From a virus: DNA of 21,827 nucleotides. The stretch lies in IMG/VR virus record IMGVR_UViG_3300025154_000403, positions 1 through 21,827 of that record. One strand, 5' to 3'. The notes below the pieces were generated by a model. That model made no database searches. It was not told the origin of the DNA and saw only the letters and a program-made list of their open reading frames with translations. The position numbers and the translations under genes are program-made. Of this stretch, positions 13,989 to 21,034 are shown piece by piece (within the stretch, counting starts at the first letter, position 1; each line of letters opens with the position of its first letter).

Positions 13989-14303
13989 TTATCTGAATGT
14001 GCATTTTCGGCAGGCCATATACAGCCTGATCGTTTGCGAATTGCCGGGCGTCCGGATGGTCTGGGCCCGCTGATAATTATCGATACATTTGGACGGCTCG
14101 ATCTGGCCGAGAATCGGACAGGTCACCTTGCCGTCAGTCCCGTATATTGCCATCACTCGCTGCTCTATGCGGTCCGTGCTTGCCTGATATTTGCCGCGCA
14201 AAACCAGGGAAAGAGTGGTGGCGGAAATGTCGAGCTCGCGGATAACAGCCTGCGAGCCCTTCTGATCGACATGCTTTTGCAGTATTCCCAGCCAGTCAGT
14301 CAT
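13989..14303 (-). CDS. Helix-turn-helix protein with C-terminal Cys pair
   Basis: 104 residues. The first half resembles a Cro/XRE-like HTH (LQKHVDQKGSQAVIRELDIS, then ATTLSLVLRGKY). The tail has cysteines (VTCPILGQIEPSKC; MACRKC) that could bind metal. GGAGAA precedes the ATG. The start overlaps the previous gene by eight bases. A DNA-binding role in the early operon is likely; the target is unknown. Confidence 0.75.
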   Translation of the reverse strand: MTDWLGILQKHVDQKGSQAVIRELDISATTLSLVLRGKYQASTDRIEQRVMAIYGTDGKVTCPILGQIEPSKCIDNYQRAQTIRTPGNSQTIRLYMACRKCTFR

Positions 14304-14829
14304 CGGTATTCTCCTTGATGTCCTGTTGGGCTACCAGCTCAAATAAATCAAGGACCGGTCTAATCGGACCGGAGTCCTTGATCAGCAGGTAAACCTTCAG
14401 CCTGCCATCCCTACCGGTCACCCTCAGATAGCCATTCTTTTCGAGAAGTTTGATGTATTTATCGACACTGTCTTCCCCGGCATCGGCCAGACGCTGGATC
14501 TCTTTTTTTGTGAATCGCCGCCTTGCCCGGATCAGCTGCCAGATCCGGTCGCAGACCGTGCGCCGTTTCGGCCTTCTCTTGGCGATCGCCGCCAGTGGCT
14601 TGGAGATAATCCTCCAGGTCGGGTTCCGCTGATCTGGACCGCCGACGCCGTAATGCTTCATCTGTGGGTTATCCTCAATTTCCTCCAGATATCCTTCCCG
14701 CACCAGCCGATCCATCACCCGCAGGACCGGTTTCCGTGGCCGTTCAGAGCCATCGATAGCCTGAGCGAGACTGATTTTTTTCCCTTTATATGTCCGCAAA
14801 TATTGCACGACAGGTTCGAGTACAGTCAT
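14296..14829 (-). CDS. Winged-helix protein downstream of B
   Basis: 177 residues from ATG 14829, four bases after the B stop. It seems to hold two winged-helix units: about 1-60 (VLEPVVQYLRTYKGKKISLA; RVMDRLVREGYLEEIEDNP) and about 95-150 (VCDRIWQLIRARRRFTKKEI; KYIKLLEKNGYLRVTGRDG). A basic linker (IAKRRPKRRT) joins them. Probably DNA-binding and specific to this phage group. The frame continues upstream through B in another frame with low-complexity Ser/Arg/Pro, which is not coding. Confidence 0.8.
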   Translation of the reverse strand: MTVLEPVVQYLRTYKGKKISLAQAIDGSERPRKPVLRVMDRLVREGYLEEIEDNPQMKHYGVGGPDQRNPTWRIISKPLAAIAKRRPKRRTVCDRIWQLIRARRRFTKKEIQRLADAGEDSVDKYIKLLEKNGYLRVTGRDGRLKVYLLIKDSGPIRPVLDLFELVAQQDIKENTDD

Positions 14830-14833
14830 AATC

Positions 14834-15523
14834 TCACCCGGCAAGAAAGGATTTGAGATGACTGCCGGAAACCTGCTCCAGCTTATTGCGTTTGGCGAGC
14901 TGCTCCGCCCGGGCGAACCAGGTGGTAGTGGTCCGCAGCTTTCCCTGACCGTTCTGGGCGATGAAATGCAGGGCGCAATCAGACAACTGTGCCCCGCAGA
15001 TCGCCTCGGCCAGGCCGCGGATCTCCTCGACATCGAACAACTCGAAACGGATGATCGAGGTAAAACGGTCATACAGATGCCGGAAACGCCGGAGGTTCTT
15101 TTCGGCATGCTCCATGCCCATCATGATGATCGGCGTATTGGTCATGTCGTTGATATCCCTCAGCACCTCGACGGCCCCGCCGCGCACCAGGTAATCAACC
15201 TCGTCAATGATGATCGGACGCGGCCGCTCGATGAGCTGCTCAACGATCTGGTTGAACAAATCGTCTGTCCGAAATGTTGCGGCAACGCCCAGCTCGGCCG
15301 TGATATTGGCCAGCAAAGAGCGCCGCGAGCTGATATCCTTGGCCCGTACATATGGCACGTCGTTGCGGTTGGCGTACCATTGCCCGACATCGGTCTTGCC
15401 GGTGCCGGGAGGGCCAAAGGCCAGCATGTTCCCGATCCGTCCTTTGATGGGTGTCTGCACCACCTCAACGCCGTGAACAAATCTCCTGACGTTTTTGGTT
15501 ATTGCAAAAGTCTCTTTCGTCAC
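14834..15523 (-). CDS. MuB-like AAA+ ATPase, transposition target factor
   Basis: 229 residues from GTG 15523 (AAGGAGG seven bases upstream; ATG 15529 is too close). Walker A GPPGTGKT is at 37-44, Walker B PIIIDEVDYL around Asp107-Glu108, and a sensor region at MMGMEHAEKNLRRFRHLYDR. This is the MuB/TniB/TnsC type: an ATP-dependent DNA-binding protein that delivers target DNA to the transposase and stimulates strand transfer. It is shorter than Mu B and lacks a large N-terminal HTH. It lies downstream of A in the same operon, after two tiny genes and a plus-strand terminator-like hairpin. Confidence 0.9.
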   Translation of the reverse strand: MTKETFAITKNVRRFVHGVEVVQTPIKGRIGNMLAFGPPGTGKTDVGQWYANRNDVPYVRAKDISSRRSLLANITAELGVAATFRTDDLFNQIVEQLIERPRPIIIDEVDYLVRGGAVEVLRDINDMTNTPIIMMGMEHAEKNLRRFRHLYDRFTSIIRFELFDVEEIRGLAEAICGAQLSDCALHFIAQNGQGKLRTTTTWFARAEQLAKRNKLEQVSGSHLKSFLAG

Positions 15524-15558
15524 GTACATTCCTCCTTGTGTTGATTTTTTGTTGAAGA

Positions 15559-15589
15559 GGCCCGGTGTTCTGCGCACCGGGCCTTTTTT
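15559..15589 (+). terminator. Intrinsic terminator facing plus-strand transcription
   Basis: GGCCCGGTG (15559-15567) and CACCGGGCC (15575-15583) form a perfect 9-bp GC-rich stem with a 7-base loop, followed by TTTTTT (15584-15589). Polarity is plus; the early operon runs on the minus strand, where no T-run follows the stem. It could stop antisense transcription entering from the left. Confidence 0.8.
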
Positions 15590-15613
15590 AATTGGTTGTT
15601 AAAGTAAAATATT

Positions 15614-15862
15614 TCATCGCCACCAATTGGCCCGGTAGCGCATGGTGCGAGAGTGTTGCATGAAAATCAAACCGGCGATTGTCCATTTAAATCTCCAGTC
15701 ATAGAAATCTCGACCATCTGCATGGCTGATCATTTCCTGCGTTCCTTTTGTTTCGAAGATTCCGTGGACATTTTGCAGATGGGCAACCACTTCATCGTAC
15801 GGCATGGTTTTATCGCATGCCAAACAATGCCAGTTGTTGAATTCCTTGCTGTCTTCAGCCAT
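15614..15862 (-). CDS. Small C2H2 zinc-finger protein
   Basis: 82 residues from ATG 15862 (AAGGAG six bases upstream). WHCLACDKTMPYDEVVAHLQ and NVHG give Cys13-x2-Cys16-x11-His28-x4-His33, a classical C2H2 finger. The C-terminus is aromatic and basic (FYDWRFKWTIAGLIFM; MRYRANWWR) and may touch membrane or nucleic acid. It sits between A and B. Function unknown. C2H2 fingers are uncommon in bacteria, but small ones occur in phages. Confidence 0.75.
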   Translation of the reverse strand: MAEDSKEFNNWHCLACDKTMPYDEVVAHLQNVHGIFETKGTQEMISHADGRDFYDWRFKWTIAGLIFMQHSRTMRYRANWWR

Positions 15863-15872
15863 GCTCATCTCC

Positions 15873-16022
15873 TTAAAATTCGAGATTGAGGGCGTAATGG
15901 CTGCGCATGGCTGCCTGAGCAGCTGCGATCTCATCACGGTTGACAGCGATCATCACCGTCGCAGCAAGAAGACAGGAAATGATAAACAAGCAAAACAGGC
16001 TAGAATTGTGGTGATTTTTCAT
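15873..16022 (-). CDS. Tiny single-span membrane protein
   Basis: 49 residues from ATG 16022 with GAGGAA eight bases upstream. MKNHHNSSLFCLFIISCLLA begins a hydrophobic segment of about 19 residues (8-26), then a polar tail (RDEIAAAQAAMRSHYALNLE). A single-pass inner-membrane protein or an uncleaved signal anchor. It follows the transposase gene closely. Role unknown; membrane peptides in early operons may affect exclusion or host physiology. Confidence 0.65.
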   Translation of the reverse strand: MKNHHNSSLFCLFIISCLLAATVMIAVNRDEIAAAQAAMRSHYALNLEF

Positions 16023-16050
16023 CGCGTATTCCTCATTGTTTGGCATCGTC

Positions 16051-18300
16051 TTACAGTTCAACCAGCGAGCCGATAGCCACGCCGATCTTGTCTCTCAAAT
16101 CGCCTTCCAGATCCCGGTACATACTGCCGGCATTGGTCTCATAGTATTCCGTCAGCCAGTCATGTTCCTGCTGAGTGAGCAGGCGTTTGCGGCCCTTGGT
16201 CTGAATGCGGATCTGGTCGTATGTCTCGGAGTCTGAGCGCAGCAGGACGATCTTTTCTTCCTTGTTCATCACCCGCTTTTCATTCTCCGTCACTTCTTCC
16301 TCGATAGCCTTCAACCGCTGGTCGAACTGCCGATCATCCTCGGCCAGTTCCGCCTGGGCCAGTACCGCCTTCGCTGCTTCATCCAGGGCAGGGGTGGTAT
16401 ATTCACAAGCGAGGCGGGGGAACTCCACGACCTTGCCAACCTGGTCCTTGCGCAGCTGCATATAATCCTCATAGGCCTCGCGCTGGCCCTCTGACTTGCT
16501 GATCTTGGTCAGCTTCTTGCGTTCCTCGCGCATGAATTTATCCTGGTGTTTCCGGGCGGCATTGGCGAATCCTGCCGGATCGATGCCCACCCATTCCGGA
16601 TCGATCGCCGGGCAGAGGAATGTCCGCTCGTCATGATCGTTCACCAGATAGATAAAGGCGGTGCCGAGGTCTGCCGGATCAAGCAGGACAAACACCGTCT
16701 CGCCGACATGGCCGGCGAATTCCGCAGACTGGTAATATCTCCGGTCGACCTGCACGCCCTTCTTGCCGATGACGCGCTTTCCGCCATCCGTTGGCGCAGG
16801 CATCAACAGCATATCGAGTGCCCGCAGCTCGTTGATCCGACGGATCGGCTCCCGCCAGCCGCGCACCATATCGATCGGCTTCTTACCGTTCAGGCCGCCG
16901 TGCGCATCGTGCTGATAGACGAAGTTCGTCCATTCGGTGCAGAATTTCTGCAGCTCCGCGGATGTCATGTTGACCGCGATCGGCTCGCTGTCCTTGTTCA
17001 TCACCCGCTCGGCAAAACTGCGGCGGGCTTCGATCGCCTTACGTTCGGCGACATTGTGGCCAATATAGTTCGGCATCAGCTCGACCAGACCGTGCAGGAA
17101 GGTTCTGAAGGTCCGCTCGATATGTGGTTTTTCCCAGCCCTGGAAAGGGGTGCACAGCTTCTGCTCGATCCGCAGACCATGCATAACCCGGACGACATGG
17201 TCGGACACATAGTCCTTGCCATTATCGGTCTTGATAACTTCCGGCACACCCCAGTCGATCAGGCATTGCCGGATCAGGGCGACGACGGATGTCGCCCTGG
17301 AGGTCTTGGAAACGAACAACCGCAGACGCCTGCTGTAGACATCGATCATGCCGATCAGGGAATGGCGGCCGTCAACCAGCATCAGATCCGCCGGCGTCGA
17401 ATCCGCTTCCCAGAGTTGATTCAGTCGCTCGACATGGTCACTGGCCGAGCCGAAGGCGAACATCCGCTTATTCTTCCACTCGTCGGGGTTGGTATAGAAC
17501 ATCCACAGCTCGTTGTTCTCAGTGGTCCATCGCTGCCGGAAACGACCGACAACGCTGGTCGATGGCACGTCCATGCCGAATTTTCCCTGCAGAGCCCGGA
17601 GGATATTGTGTGAACTGGTCTGGGGATTACGGCACATGATCTTGATAACTTCGTCTTGCTGGGCATCGGTGAGCGCCGTGCTGCCGCGCTTCGGATTGTG
17701 ATAGTTGAAGGCCAGCCCGGCGATCCCGAATTTGTAATAGGAATCGGCGATGCGCTTGATGGTTGAATAGCTCGTCCGTTCACCGACAATCCGTTTAATG
17801 TCGTCTGATATGGCGACCCTGCCGTCATTGTAGGCCTCGACAAAGGCCTGATCACCTGTCTTGCTTCGCAGGGCGTAGCGCTTGAGTTCGAAGCCTGCCG
17901 CTTTGACGAAGGCATCGCAGGTCTGCAGCAGGGAAAACCGTGCATGCGCTTCCAGTCGGCGATGCTCCGGCAGCCGCGCGAAGGTAGCCATGCCATCCTC
18001 CTTGGCGATCTGCTCGCGCTCACTCTCCACCGCCCGCTCCGTCAGCATCGTCCTGGCCGCTTCGGCGCCGGCCTGGGCGTCTTCCCCTGCCGGCGTCTCG
18101 GTTTCCGGAACTGCGTCAAAGGCCGCCAGGACAAGCCGGTAATTCTCCGGCATGCTGGTTGTGAAGTAATGTTTCTCGTTGCCGCCTGGGCCTTTCTTCC
18201 ACATATATCTGGTGCCGTGGCGTTTGAGGGTACGCCGGACGGTTGTTTCATGTTGCCTGATAGCTATGCTGATCTCGGTTACGGTGGCGGTTCGAATCAT
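16051..18300 (-). CDS. MuA-like DDE transposase
   Basis: A 749-residue enzyme catalysing strand cleavage and transfer for replicative transposition and integration. The N-terminus has an HTH start (VTEISIAIRQHETTVRRTLK). DNA-binding helices follow (SDDIKRIVGERTSYSTIKRI). The catalytic core shows Asp300 (LWEADSTPADLM), Asp359 (VIKTDNGKDY) and Glu395 (WEKPHIERTFRT). D-to-E spacing is 35 intervening residues, nearer TnsB/TniA than Mu A. A Mu-transposase C-terminal beta-barrel region (KRVIGKKGVQVDRRYYQSAE; GETVFVLLDPADLG) and a charged C-terminal tail that would contact the B ATPase follow. AGAGG precedes the ATG. Confidence 0.97.
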   Translation of the reverse strand: MIRTATVTEISIAIRQHETTVRRTLKRHGTRYMWKKGPGGNEKHYFTTSMPENYRLVLAAFDAVPETETPAGEDAQAGAEAARTMLTERAVESEREQIAKEDGMATFARLPEHRRLEAHARFSLLQTCDAFVKAAGFELKRYALRSKTGDQAFVEAYNDGRVAISDDIKRIVGERTSYSTIKRIADSYYKFGIAGLAFNYHNPKRGSTALTDAQQDEVIKIMCRNPQTSSHNILRALQGKFGMDVPSTSVVGRFRQRWTTENNELWMFYTNPDEWKNKRMFAFGSASDHVERLNQLWEADSTPADLMLVDGRHSLIGMIDVYSRRLRLFVSKTSRATSVVALIRQCLIDWGVPEVIKTDNGKDYVSDHVVRVMHGLRIEQKLCTPFQGWEKPHIERTFRTFLHGLVELMPNYIGHNVAERKAIEARRSFAERVMNKDSEPIAVNMTSAELQKFCTEWTNFVYQHDAHGGLNGKKPIDMVRGWREPIRRINELRALDMLLMPAPTDGGKRVIGKKGVQVDRRYYQSAEFAGHVGETVFVLLDPADLGTAFIYLVNDHDERTFLCPAIDPEWVGIDPAGFANAARKHQDKFMREERKKLTKISKSEGQREAYEDYMQLRKDQVGKVVEFPRLACEYTTPALDEAAKAVLAQAELAEDDRQFDQRLKAIEEEVTENEKRVMNKEEKIVLLRSDSETYDQIRIQTKGRKRLLTQQEHDWLTEYYETNAGSMYRDLEGDLRDKIGVAIGSLVEL

Positions 18301-18326
18301 GACGGCCTCTGCGTTCTCGGTTGATG

Positions 18327-18998
18327 CTACTCTTCAATTGCCTGCAGAATTTCCCGTAAGGCCGCGGCGAACTCTTTCTTCCCCACCTCCTGCCATTGGC
18401 TGTCGTAATTGCGCTGTACCAGCGTGAGAAGGGAATGAAAGACCACCTGCACCTCTTCCGGGATGACCTTTGCTGATCGCTCCCCGTACTTCCTGGTCTT
18501 TTTAATTAGATCACTGAGTTTTTTATTCTGATACGAACTGACACACCGCTGCACCAGCTCGGCGGTGATCTTGCATCCTGTTTCCTTGGCGATGTCGATC
18601 ACCATCTGCCAGACCGCTATCTGCTGATCTTGGCTCAGGCTGGCCAATGGCCGGGCCTGAGCCTCATTTTCCGGCAGAATTTCAAAAACGATCACTTCGT
18701 CTTTGTCTCCCATGGGAGACATTTTGTCTCCAATTGGAGACAAATTCTCCACCACGTTATAACTGTCGATCAACCGATATGCCTGCGGCCGTCCGAGGTC
18801 CCATGCTTCCCGGCAATACTCCTCGAAGGTATCGTAATCAATCCGATACAACCGTTGATCGCGGATGACCGAAAGTGCATAACCGACCCGTTTAAACCCT
18901 CTGAGGTTCTGTTCAATCTCGGATTCAAGCTCGGTGAAAACCTTTTTCTCCCGTTCTGACAATGGATCGGGAATATCGTGGATGGCCAGATCGTTCAT
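18327..18998 (-). CDS. DNA-binding-type early protein with palindrome-encoded heptad repeat
   Basis: 223 residues. Sections such as LRGFKRVGYALSVIRDQRLY, YDTFEEYCREAWDLGRPQAY (then RLIDSYNVV) and ILPENEAQARPLASLSQDQQ belong to a family common on phages, ICEs and plasmids, in which DNA-binding or partition-like roles are assumed. Between them lies a variable insert, LSPIGDKMSPMGDK, a 7-residue tandem repeat encoded by two perfect DNA palindromes. The C-terminus is charged and helical. GGAGG lies ten bases upstream of the start, which overlaps the previous stop (ATGA). Function unproven; expressed just before the transposase. Confidence 0.78.
   Translation of the reverse strand: MNDLAIHDIPDPLSEREKKVFTELESEIEQNLRGFKRVGYALSVIRDQRLYRIDYDTFEEYCREAWDLGRPQAYRLIDSYNVVENLSPIGDKMSPMGDKDEVIVFEILPENEAQARPLASLSQDQQIAVWQMVIDIAKETGCKITAELVQRCVSSYQNKKLSDLIKKTRKYGERSAKVIPEEVQVVFHSLLTLVQRNYDSQWQEVGKKEFAAALREILQAIEE
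18704..18744. repeat. Two tandem perfect palindromes inside a coding gene
   Basis: GTCTCCCATGGGAGAC (18705-18720) and GTCTCCAATTGGAGAC (18726-18741) are both perfect 16-bp palindromes; flanking bases extend them to 18 and 22 bp. Their centres are 21 bp apart, two helical turns. A third, partial GGAGA...TCTCC pairing reaches 18750. Arrangement is operator-like; they also encode a 7-residue repeat. Confidence 0.9.
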
Positions 18999-19237
18999 GC
19001 TTGTTCTTCCTCCATATCTTTAGGTAATTTGAGATAATTAACCGGACACCCATGATCGCGCAGCCAGGCCAAAACCTGCCTGTTGTCGCGGTCTCCCAGG
19101 AGGGTTTCCACCACCGGGGAATGATAGCGAAAGCCGAGGTCTTTCTGGATATCCAGCGGCCTCAGTCCCTGTATAACCATCCAGGCCCGCGCCTCTCGTC
19201 GGTCTATCCGCACTCGTTTCTTCCGTTTAGCTTTCAT
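18995..19237 (-). CDS. BcepMu gp16-family phage protein (HTH, Ner-position)
   Basis: 80 residues: a basic start (MKAKRKKRVRIDRREARAWM), then a helix-turn-helix (VIQGLRPLDIQKDLGFRYHS, then PVVETLLG) and DNRQVLAWLRDHGCP. This is the pattern of the BcepMu gp16 family of phage-associated DNA-binding proteins. They occupy the place of Ner near the early promoter and may tune early transcription (inference). GAGGAAGAG precedes the ATG; start and stop overlap neighbours by four bases. Confidence 0.85.
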   Translation of the reverse strand: MKAKRKKRVRIDRREARAWMVIQGLRPLDIQKDLGFRYHSPVVETLLGDRDNRQVLAWLRDHGCPVNYLKLPKDMEEEQA

Positions 19238-19545
19238 AGCTCTTCCTCAAGTTTCTTCATTTTATTCCTGGCCTTACGTGCATCATGATAGGCTTCTGCC
19301 CACATCAGCCGTTTTATTTTCGGCTCGTCTATCACCTGCGCGCCCAGGGCGCGCGCGAAGATCTGCAGCGGCTCGACGGTATTCCCAACCTCGCAGATCA
19401 CTGTCAGGGCTGACAGAGGAGGGGTGTATTGCCCCTGGTCGACGTTGAGCCACTTTTCAAAGGTGGCCATGGTCAGCCGCCCGTTGCCGTTCCCCTTCAT
19501 CAGTCTGACCCCAAACCTGTCAACCATCAGCATTTTCTTACTCAT
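19234..19545 (-). CDS. Hypothetical early phage protein
   Basis: 103 residues. A basic N-terminus (MSKKMLMVDRFGVRLMKGNG) is followed by a compact part (VDQGQYTPPLSALTVICEVG) and a highly charged C-terminal helix (YHDARKARNKMKKLEEEL). Family unknown to me. It overlaps both neighbours by four bases; GAGAGG lies upstream of the ATG. A nucleic-acid-binding role is possible because of the basic ends. Confidence 0.72.
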   Translation of the reverse strand: MSKKMLMVDRFGVRLMKGNGNGRLTMATFEKWLNVDQGQYTPPLSALTVICEVGNTVEPLQIFARALGAQVIDEPKIKRLMWAEAYHDARKARNKMKKLEEEL

Positions 19546-19838
19546 CTAAAGTACCTCTCTAATATCTGCTCTTTGGTATAGGTGACGTACTTGGCCCGGT
19601 CGCCCAGCCACTTCCCGTTGACTCGCACCCGGAACCTGGTGAGCCAGTATTCACTCCGCTTCTCGCTTTGTATCGATGGTTGACGATAAAACAGAGTGCT
19701 GCTGGGCTCCCACTTCAAAGCCCAAAAACGTGCGGGGAAAAGTTCTATTTTCAGGGTGCAAAAATCGCCTGCTTTTTTGCCTTCATTTTGAGGCAAACGC
19801 TTGATCCAAATTTCTGAAGACGGACGTCGCTCACTCAT
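19542..19838 (-). CDS. Hypothetical protein, first gene of the early operon
   Basis: 98 residues from ATG 19838 (AAAAGGA five bases upstream; a longer GTG start at 19853 would bury this site). MSERRPSSEIWIKRLPQNEG begins it; a basic aromatic region (YWLTRFRVRVNGKWLGDRAK) ends it. No recognised domain. It is the first gene behind the predicted minus-strand early promoter, with a roughly 125-base leader that contains the inverted repeat at 19871-19909. Confidence 0.7.
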   Translation of the reverse strand: MSERRPSSEIWIKRLPQNEGKKAGDFCTLKIELFPARFWALKWEPSSTLFYRQPSIQSEKRSEYWLTRFRVRVNGKWLGDRAKYVTYTKEQILERYFR

Positions 19839-19870
19839 ACAATTCCTTTTCACTATCCGACCAACATCCT

Positions 19871-19909
19871 GACCAATATCTGGTTTAAGTAAAAAACCGG
19901 ATATTGACC
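19871..19909. promoter_or_regulatory. Long imperfect inverted repeat in the early leader
   Basis: GACCAATATCTGGTTT (19871-19886) and AAACCGGATATTGACC (19894-19909) pair at 14 of 16 positions around a 7-base loop. It lies in the predicted leader between the early promoter and first early gene. It could be an operator for a dimeric regulator such as a Ner-like protein, or an RNA hairpin controlling early expression. No T-run follows. Confidence 0.65.
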
Positions 19910-19969
19910 CATTGCCCTATTCCTTGGTATTCTCATTTTGCGTGTCAATTGTCGCTCTGCCATAGTGCA

Positions 19970-19998
19970 TATATAGCCCCATAAATAGTGCACGTCAA
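19970..19998 (-). promoter_or_regulatory. Predicted early promoter (Pe)
   Basis: On the minus strand, TTGACG (19998-19993), a 17-base spacer and TATATA (19975-19970) make a near-consensus sigma70 promoter, transcription starting near 19,963. TAGTGCA-type motifs overlap the spacer/-35 (19987-19992) and lie next to the -10 (19963-19969), suggesting repressor control. Confidence 0.7.
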
Positions 19999-20007
19999 AT
20001 TAATTAT

Positions 20008-20126
20008 GGTGCAGGACGTTGATGTTTTGCACTTTGTTTGATGATATGCCCTTATAATATGACATATCAATTACTTATAGTTTAGAGTCGCATCATACTT
20101 AGTGCGCAGGACGTTGCGCAGGACCT
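20008..20126. promoter_or_regulatory. Operator-like direct repeats between the divergent promoters
   Basis: GGTGCAGGACGT (20008-20019), TGCGCAGGACGT (20103-20114) and TGCGCAGGACCT (20115-20126) share GCAGGAC; the last two are adjacent 12-base tandem copies differing at one base. They lie upstream of both the repressor gene and the early promoter, as expected of phage repressor operators. No binding evidence can be had from sequence. Confidence 0.6.
20019..20069 (+). promoter_or_regulatory. Candidate repressor promoter(s) with inverted repeat
   Basis: TTGATG (20019-20024), 17 bases, then TGATAT (20042-20047) is one candidate. A perfect TATAAT (20053-20058) with TTGCAC 20 bases upstream is another. 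The TATAAT lies within an inverted repeat, TGATATG (20042-20048) and CATATCA (20063-20069), perhaps an operator. Either would give a leader of roughly 85-100 bases for the repressor. Confidence 0.45.
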
Positions 20127-20150
20127 TCAACAAAAGCTATACGGTGGGAT

Positions 20151-20807
20151 ATGAGTATAGGGGATAGGATTAAAGAGGTGCGCGGAAGCACAAGCGTTGG
20201 CGAATTTTGCAGTTTGTTTAATATCCACCGAAACACCCTTCCAAGATATGAAGCTGGAGGAACTGTCCCTGACGGTGAATTTCTTTCCTCTCTGTGCGAA
20301 AAGTACAATATAAACGCTAACTGGCTATTACTTGGCAAAGAACCAAAACACTTGAAAGAAGGGACAAATCCTTATTCTCCTCAGCCCTCAGACTTTGATC
20401 TTGTTCCAATGGTAGAACCAAAGCTATCCGCTGGAGGTGGCGCGTTTGTTGAGTCCGAAGGAGTCAGGGGATATTACGCTTTTAGGAAAGACTGGCTGCA
20501 CAGGGTGACATCGAGCGCCAAGGACCTGGTGCTCATGCGCGTGATCGGCGAGTCCATGCACCCGACCATCCAGGAGCACGATACCGTCATGGTCGATACC
20601 GGCAGGCGGGAAATTTCAGAAGGGAAGGTCTACGCGATCCGCTACGATCAAACAATCATGATCAAGCGCCTGGTCTTCCGGCCAGGTGAAAAAATTCTTG
20701 TAATCTCAGACAACAGAACAGAATACGAACCATACGAAGCCGCCATGACCGACCTGCACATCATCGGCCAGGTCATCTTCTTCAGCCGCGTCCTGGTCCC
20801 GGAGTAA
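20151..20807 (+). CDS. LexA/CI-like S24 phage repressor
   Basis: 218 residues. An N-terminal HTH (RIKEVRGSTSVGEFCSLFNI, then HRNTLPRYEAGGTVP) is followed by a linker and an S24 peptidase domain: probable self-cleavage site Ala94-Gly95 (LSAGGGAF), nucleophile Ser135 (IGESMHPTI) and Lys172 (TIMIKRL). It should hold the lysogenic state by binding operators between the divergent promoters and be inactivated by RecA-stimulated self-cleavage. Mu's own c repressor is not of this type, but many Mu-like phages use S24 repressors. A weak GGTGGG precedes ATG. It is transcribed away from the early operon and is followed by two genes on the same strand. Confidence 0.93.
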   Translation: MSIGDRIKEVRGSTSVGEFCSLFNIHRNTLPRYEAGGTVPDGEFLSSLCEKYNINANWLLLGKEPKHLKEGTNPYSPQPSDFDLVPMVEPKLSAGGGAFVESEGVRGYYAFRKDWLHRVTSSAKDLVLMRVIGESMHPTIQEHDTVMVDTGRREISEGKVYAIRYDQTIMIKRLVFRPGEKILVISDNRTEYEPYEAAMTDLHIIGQVIFFSRVLVPE

Positions 20808-20854
20808 AAAAGAGAAAATAAAGACCAGAAAATAACCTTTTGGGGAGAAAACGA

Positions 20855-21034
20855 ATGAGCAATGATGGCAAGAAAGATAAGTCTGGCGGGAATATCGAAA
20901 AACGTGATAGAATCAACGAAGGCCGCGATTTCAACAAATCTATCAATAGAGAAGATCGTACGATAATAACCCCTGTAAACGATACCGCCCCACCGCCAAG
21001 GAGGCCAAGGCCGTCAGATGGAGACAAAAAATAA
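20855..21034 (+). CDS. Short hydrophilic protein with a proline tail
   Basis: 59 residues from ATG 20855 (GGGGAG seven bases upstream), beginning MSNDGKKDKSGGNIEKRDRI and ending in a PPPRRPRPSDGDKK tail. Highly charged and probably disordered. It lies between the repressor and the SLATT-like membrane protein, overlapping the latter by 17 bases, so they are likely co-translated. It might regulate or escort the membrane protein (inference). I do not know a named family. Confidence 0.7.
   Translation: MSNDGKKDKSGGNIEKRDRINEGRDFNKSINREDRTIITPVNDTAPPPRRPRPSDGDKK

Noticed and set aside
14830-15108. N-terminal extension of the winged-helix gene into B
   Set aside because: The extra 93 residues are Ser/Arg/Pro-rich out-of-frame B sequence; ATG 14829 right after the B stop is the sensible start.
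14858-15544. Plus-strand open frame opposite the B ATPase
   Set aside because: Mirror of a gene with clear Walker motifs; the translation shows no domain.
16546-17613. Long plus-strand open frame (355 codons) opposite the transposase
   Set aside because: It is an antisense shadow of a certain transposase gene, with no recognisable protein features or ribosome site.
19920-19948. Second minus-strand early promoter with TTGACA at 19943-19948
   Set aside because: No acceptable -10 hexamer at 16-18 bases; the TTGACG/TATATA pair upstream is far better.
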